A stretch of DNA of 64,000 nt, taken from assembly GCF_013377905.1 (NCBI RefSeq), contig NZ_JABKAV010000001.1:147254-211253 (forward strand), given 5' to 3'. This DNA comes from Hymenobacter terrestris (GTDB taxonomy: Bacteria; Bacteroidota; Bacteroidia; Cytophagales; Hymenobacteraceae). The notes below the pieces were generated by a model that did not search any database, was not told the origin of the DNA, and saw only the letters and a program-made list of their open reading frames with translations. Both the position numbers and the translations under genes were made by a program. This document shows, one piece after another, positions 61,493 through 64,000 of the stretch (position 1 is its first letter; every line of letters begins with the position of its first letter).

Positions 61493-62250
61493 TTGCTGGT
61501 CGGGCTGACGGCGAGCTTGCTCAGGGGCGTGAGCTGGCCGTTGCGGTAGCGGTATTGGTACAGCCCATCGGGACCAATGGCCAGCAGCAGCCCGCGGTGC
61601 GGAATCACATCGGACACGTTCACCGGGAAAACCTTGGGGGCCGACAGCATGGGTGTGTTGCTGGTATCGAACACCTTGAGCTCGTTTCGGTCGCACACGA
61701 ACAGCAGCGTGCTATCAATACCCAGGCCCATGGGGTGCGTCATGGGGTAGGTCCGGGCCAGGCGCGGGGCGGCTAGGTTGGTCAGGTCCACTACCTGCAG
61801 TTGGTTGGCCCCGCCGCCGCAGCTGCGGCCGTCGCGCAGCGTTACGTAGGCGTAGCGTTCATCTACCACCACGGGGTCGCAGCTGGCTACGTGCTCGTAG
61901 TAGGCCACCTGTTTGGGCTGCGCGGGCACGCTGGCATCGAAGATGAACATGCCGCGCTGGGTACCCAGAAACAGGTAGGGGGCCCGCGGGTAAATGGTTT
62001 CGATACCCAATCCCAGCGGCACCACCTGCCCGCGGGCCGGAACCGCCGGGTTGGCCAGGCTAAACAGGCGCAGACTCTGGTTATCGACCACGAAGAGCGT
62101 GTTGTTGAGCACCGTGAAGCGGGCCAGCGAGCCGCCCTTGCCGTTGTCGGCGGCCAGGTTGGGGCTGGCGTCGTTGCTGGCGCTACAGGCCGACAGTAGC
62201 AGGCTCAGCAGCCCCGCAGCCAGCCCGAAAAAAGAGGAAACGTGTTTCAT
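61489..62250 (-). CDS. LVIVD-repeat lipoprotein
   Basis: A 253-residue lipoprotein, lipobox LLSLLLSACSAS. The rest is a beta-propeller of LVIVD-type repeats: ARFTVLNNTLFVVDNQSLRL, APYLFLGTQRGMFIFDASVP, ERYAYVTLRDGRSC with LQVVDLTNLAAPRLA, and STLLFVCDRNELKVFDTSNT. A Cys pair in SCDPVVV and RSCGGG may be a disulfide. Such proteins are surface or periplasmic and of unknown function. It is the middle gene of three: stop 13 bases before the ATG of the next lipoprotein gene upstream and 4-base overlap with the gene downstream. Confidence 0.83.
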   Translation of the reverse strand: MKHVSSFFGLAAGLLSLLLSACSASNDASPNLAADNGKGGSLARFTVLNNTLFVVDNQSLRLFSLANPAVPARGQVVPLGLGIETIYPRAPYLFLGTQRGMFIFDASVPAQPKQVAYYEHVASCDPVVVDERYAYVTLRDGRSCGGGANQLQVVDLTNLAAPRLARTYPMTHPMGLGIDSTLLFVCDRNELKVFDTSNTPMLSAPKVFPVNVSDVIPHRGLLLAIGPDGLYQYRYRNGQLTPLSKLAVSPTSK

Positions 62251-62262
62251 CGGACCCGAAAA

Positions 62263-62778
62263 TTAAAGTTTCTGCCAGCCGATTACCACGGCATCGGCGG
62301 GACGGTTGGCGGCCTGGTACTGCTCGGGCACGGTGCCGCTTTCGGGCATGGGCAGCTCTGGCACCGCCTCGCGCAACCGGTGCACCAGGTTTGGCTGCTG
62401 CATGTCCCGCATGTCAAACGTCAGCAGGTCGGAGCCGCTGTCGGCGTAGAGCAAGGAGCCCTGCATGGCTACATCCACGTTGCCCGGAATGCGCAGAAAG
62501 GCCACTGGCCGGGGCTTGGTGGGGTCCTGGTTGTCGATGATGTGTACCCCCTCGTACCGCTCATTGATGAGCAGATAAGGGTCGCGAAGGTAAATTTTGC
62601 CGGTGTTGTGCAGCTCGCGGGGCGGCAGCACGGCTACGGCCTGCTCCAGCTGGCTGCGGGCCATCAGCTGGGGGCGGTAGCTGGGCAGCACAACCGGCTC
62701 GCCCGGATTTATCATGGGGCAGGCCGTTAGGCCCATCAGCAGGCTGATGCCCAGTAATAAGGAGTAGCGTTGGCGCAT
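62263..62778 (-). CDS. Small lipoprotein related to LVIVD proteins, first gene of the operon
   Basis: A 171-residue lipoprotein, signal ending GISLLMGLTAC with the lipidated Cys at residue 20. It contains GKIYLRDPYLLINERYEGVH followed by IIDNQDPTKP and SLLYADSGSDLLTFDMRDMQ, the same strand pattern as LVIVD repeats, but only about two units. The ATG at 62778 is chosen for the lipoprotein signal; the frame upstream runs into the palindromic repeat at 62883. Operon with the two genes downstream; role unknown. Confidence 0.75.
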   Translation of the reverse strand: MRQRYSLLLGISLLMGLTACPMINPGEPVVLPSYRPQLMARSQLEQAVAVLPPRELHNTGKIYLRDPYLLINERYEGVHIIDNQDPTKPRPVAFLRIPGNVDVAMQGSLLYADSGSDLLTFDMRDMQQPNLVHRLREAVPELPMPESGTVPEQYQAANRPADAVVIGWQKL

Positions 62779-62882
62779 AGCTTCTTGGCGTGAAGTGGTA
62801 TGCGCAGGAGTACATCCGAGAGCGAAAAGGTTGCAAGCGTGGGCCGCTGATACGGACGCTGAATAGAATACTGCCAAGAGCC

Positions 62883-63006
62883 AATCAGAACGTTATGCTT
62901 CGTCTGGCGTCCGCCTGCTGAAGCATCTCTACCGTTTTATTGAATCAGCATTGACTACTACTGCGGTAGAGATGCTTCGACTCCGCTCAGCATGACGTTC
63001 TGATTG
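62883..63006. repeat. Palindromic repeat, family B, imperfect
   Basis: The left arm (62883-62934) and right arm (62964-63006) share AATCAGAACGT...GAAGCATCTCTACCG with an unpaired bulge of about 10 bases in the left arm. It lies between the lipoprotein operon and the dehydrogenase gene. Confidence 0.75.
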
Positions 63007-63058
63007 ACTTTCCGAACAGCTCAGTATCCAGCGCTGCAAGCAGTAAAGGGAGGAACCC

Positions 63059-63991
63059 CTAATAGCCGCGGCCTAACGTAACCTCGTTTTCCAGCGGCTC
63101 CCCCCGCTGCCAGTGGCTCAGGTTGTGCAGAAACACCGTAATGCGGTCGGCTTCCTCCTCCGGGTAGCCGCCGCCGCTGTGCTGGGTGAGTAGCACATTG
63201 GGCAGGCTCCAGAGCGGGTTGTCGGTAGGCAGCGGCTCCTGGGCCGTTACGTCGAGCACGGCCCCGGCCAGGCGGCCGGCTTGCAGCGCCGCCAGCAGGG
63301 CGGGCTCATCAGTGGTCGAGCCGCGGCCCACGCTGGCATAGAGGGCGTGCGGGGACAGGGCCGCCAGAAAATCAACCGATACGTAGCCGGTGGCGCTACC
63401 TGGCAGGCAGTTCACCACAACATCGATGGTGGGCAGGGCGGCCAGCACTTCGGCATGGGTGTGCAGCTGGGCCTGTGGGTCGGTGCGGGCCAGAAACTGC
63501 ACCGCGCACCCAAAGCCGCCAAGCTGCTCGGCCACTGCCAGCCCAATGCTACCGCGGCCCAGTATCAGCACCCGCCGGCCCCGCAGCAACCCCAGCCGCT
63601 GCCGGAACGCACTGCCTTCCCAATGTCGGCGGGTTTGCCACACGGCTAGTCGGGGCAGACCGCGCAACAGCGCCAGCAGTCCGGCCACCATGGTTTCGGC
63701 GCAGGGCCAGGCAAACAGGTCGCCCATGTTGGCCACCGCAAAGCCGGGCCGCAGCTGCTGGTACTGGTCGATGCCGGCCGAATCTATCTGCCAGAACCGG
63801 AGTTGGGGCGGCAGCGGGGTGAGCCAGGCAGCGGGTGGGTTGCCCAGCAGCAGCCCAGCGGTTTGCAGCGCGGCCGGCGGCTGGGCACTGTGCCGGTCGG
63901 TGGCGAAATGAACGTCGATACTGGCTGGTAGCCCTTGGGTAAGCTCGGCGCGGGCGGCAGCCGAGTAGTCAGAATACACAAACAGAAGCAT
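63059..63991 (-). CDS. D-isomer-specific 2-hydroxyacid dehydrogenase family protein
   Basis: A 310-residue NAD(P)-dependent dehydrogenase. The Rossmann fold is seen in RVLILGRGSIGLAVAEQLGG, the catalytic Arg in ALYASVGRGSTTDEPALLAA, the Glu in LDVTAQEPLPTDNPLWSLPN and the His in VLLTQHSGG. These residues and length match glyoxylate/hydroxypyruvate reductase-type enzymes (GhrA-like). The physiological substrate is uncertain. The start at 63991 (MLLFVYSDYSAAARAELTQG) is near the right edge; no upstream promoter is visible. Confidence 0.88.
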   Translation of the reverse strand: MLLFVYSDYSAAARAELTQGLPASIDVHFATDRHSAQPPAALQTAGLLLGNPPAAWLTPLPPQLRFWQIDSAGIDQYQQLRPGFAVANMGDLFAWPCAETMVAGLLALLRGLPRLAVWQTRRHWEGSAFRQRLGLLRGRRVLILGRGSIGLAVAEQLGGFGCAVQFLARTDPQAQLHTHAEVLAALPTIDVVVNCLPGSATGYVSVDFLAALSPHALYASVGRGSTTDEPALLAALQAGRLAGAVLDVTAQEPLPTDNPLWSLPNVLLTQHSGGGYPEEEADRITVFLHNLSHWQRGEPLENEVTLGRGY

Positions 63992-64000
63992 AGGCTCCTA

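Overview
The window is a GC-rich chromosomal segment from a member of the Bacteroidota, most likely a Hymenobacter-like Cytophagales bacterium. Evidence: two secreted proteins end in type IX secretion (T9SS) sorting domains; several start codons are preceded by a TAnnTTTG -7 element and not by a Shine-Dalgarno sequence; the run ostA-like, bamD, rpoZ, coaC, coaB, DUF4835 is a Bacteroidota gene order; and intergenic spaces carry families of palindromic repeats that I associate with Hymenobacter-type genomes. The genus is inferred, not proven. I saw no rRNA, tRNA, CRISPR array, transposase or prophage. This is core chromosome with a few accessory genes.

Layout. 1-9.8 kb: a YeiH-type exporter with its LysR regulator, an S9 peptidase, a secreted GH13 amylase, a fasciclin lipoprotein and an M28 peptidase. 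9.8-20 kb: a FUSC membrane protein, a soluble multi-PAS histidine kinase with a single-domain response regulator, a MutS-like ATPase, a double TonB-C protein and a predicted c-di-AMP cyclase. 20-32 kb: a thioesterase-like protein, a secreted PPC-domain protein, a cluster of two DUF3857 proteins with an 1109-residue TPR/MORN protein, and an ECF sigma / anti-sigma-like / DUF4097-like cluster. 32-45 kb: a small lipoprotein, an ALDH7-type dehydrogenase, an HtrA protease, a frameshifted Hsp20 gene, an M20 amidohydrolase, a SPOR lipoprotein overlapping deoC, and secA. 44-50.6 kb: glf with a glycosyltransferase, an acetyltransferase, an orphan ABC ATPase and dapF. 50.7-57.2 kb: a methyltransferase and the envelope/CoA operon. 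57.5-64 kb: a secreted esterase, a HipA-like kinase with DUF3037, a three-gene LVIVD lipoprotein/barrel operon, and a D-2-hydroxyacid dehydrogenase.

Functional themes are envelope biogenesis (SecA, BamD, OstA-like, HtrA, DUF4835, FUSC), export of degradative enzymes (amylase, esterase, peptidases), and signalling (kinase/response regulator, ECF sigma, predicted c-di-AMP synthase, HipA-like kinase).

Best leads: the cyclase whose RHR-type motif reads RYN; the HipA-like kinase/DUF3037 pair; the MORN/DUF3857 cluster; coaBC split by one in-frame stop; a superfamily of long perfect hairpins at gene ends; and G/C homopolymer blocks lying inside two copies of a GC-rich repeat, which look like sequencing or assembly artefacts. 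No clearly novel multi-gene defence or biosynthetic system is evident. The HipA/DUF3037 and MORN/DUF3857 groups are the least understood gene sets.
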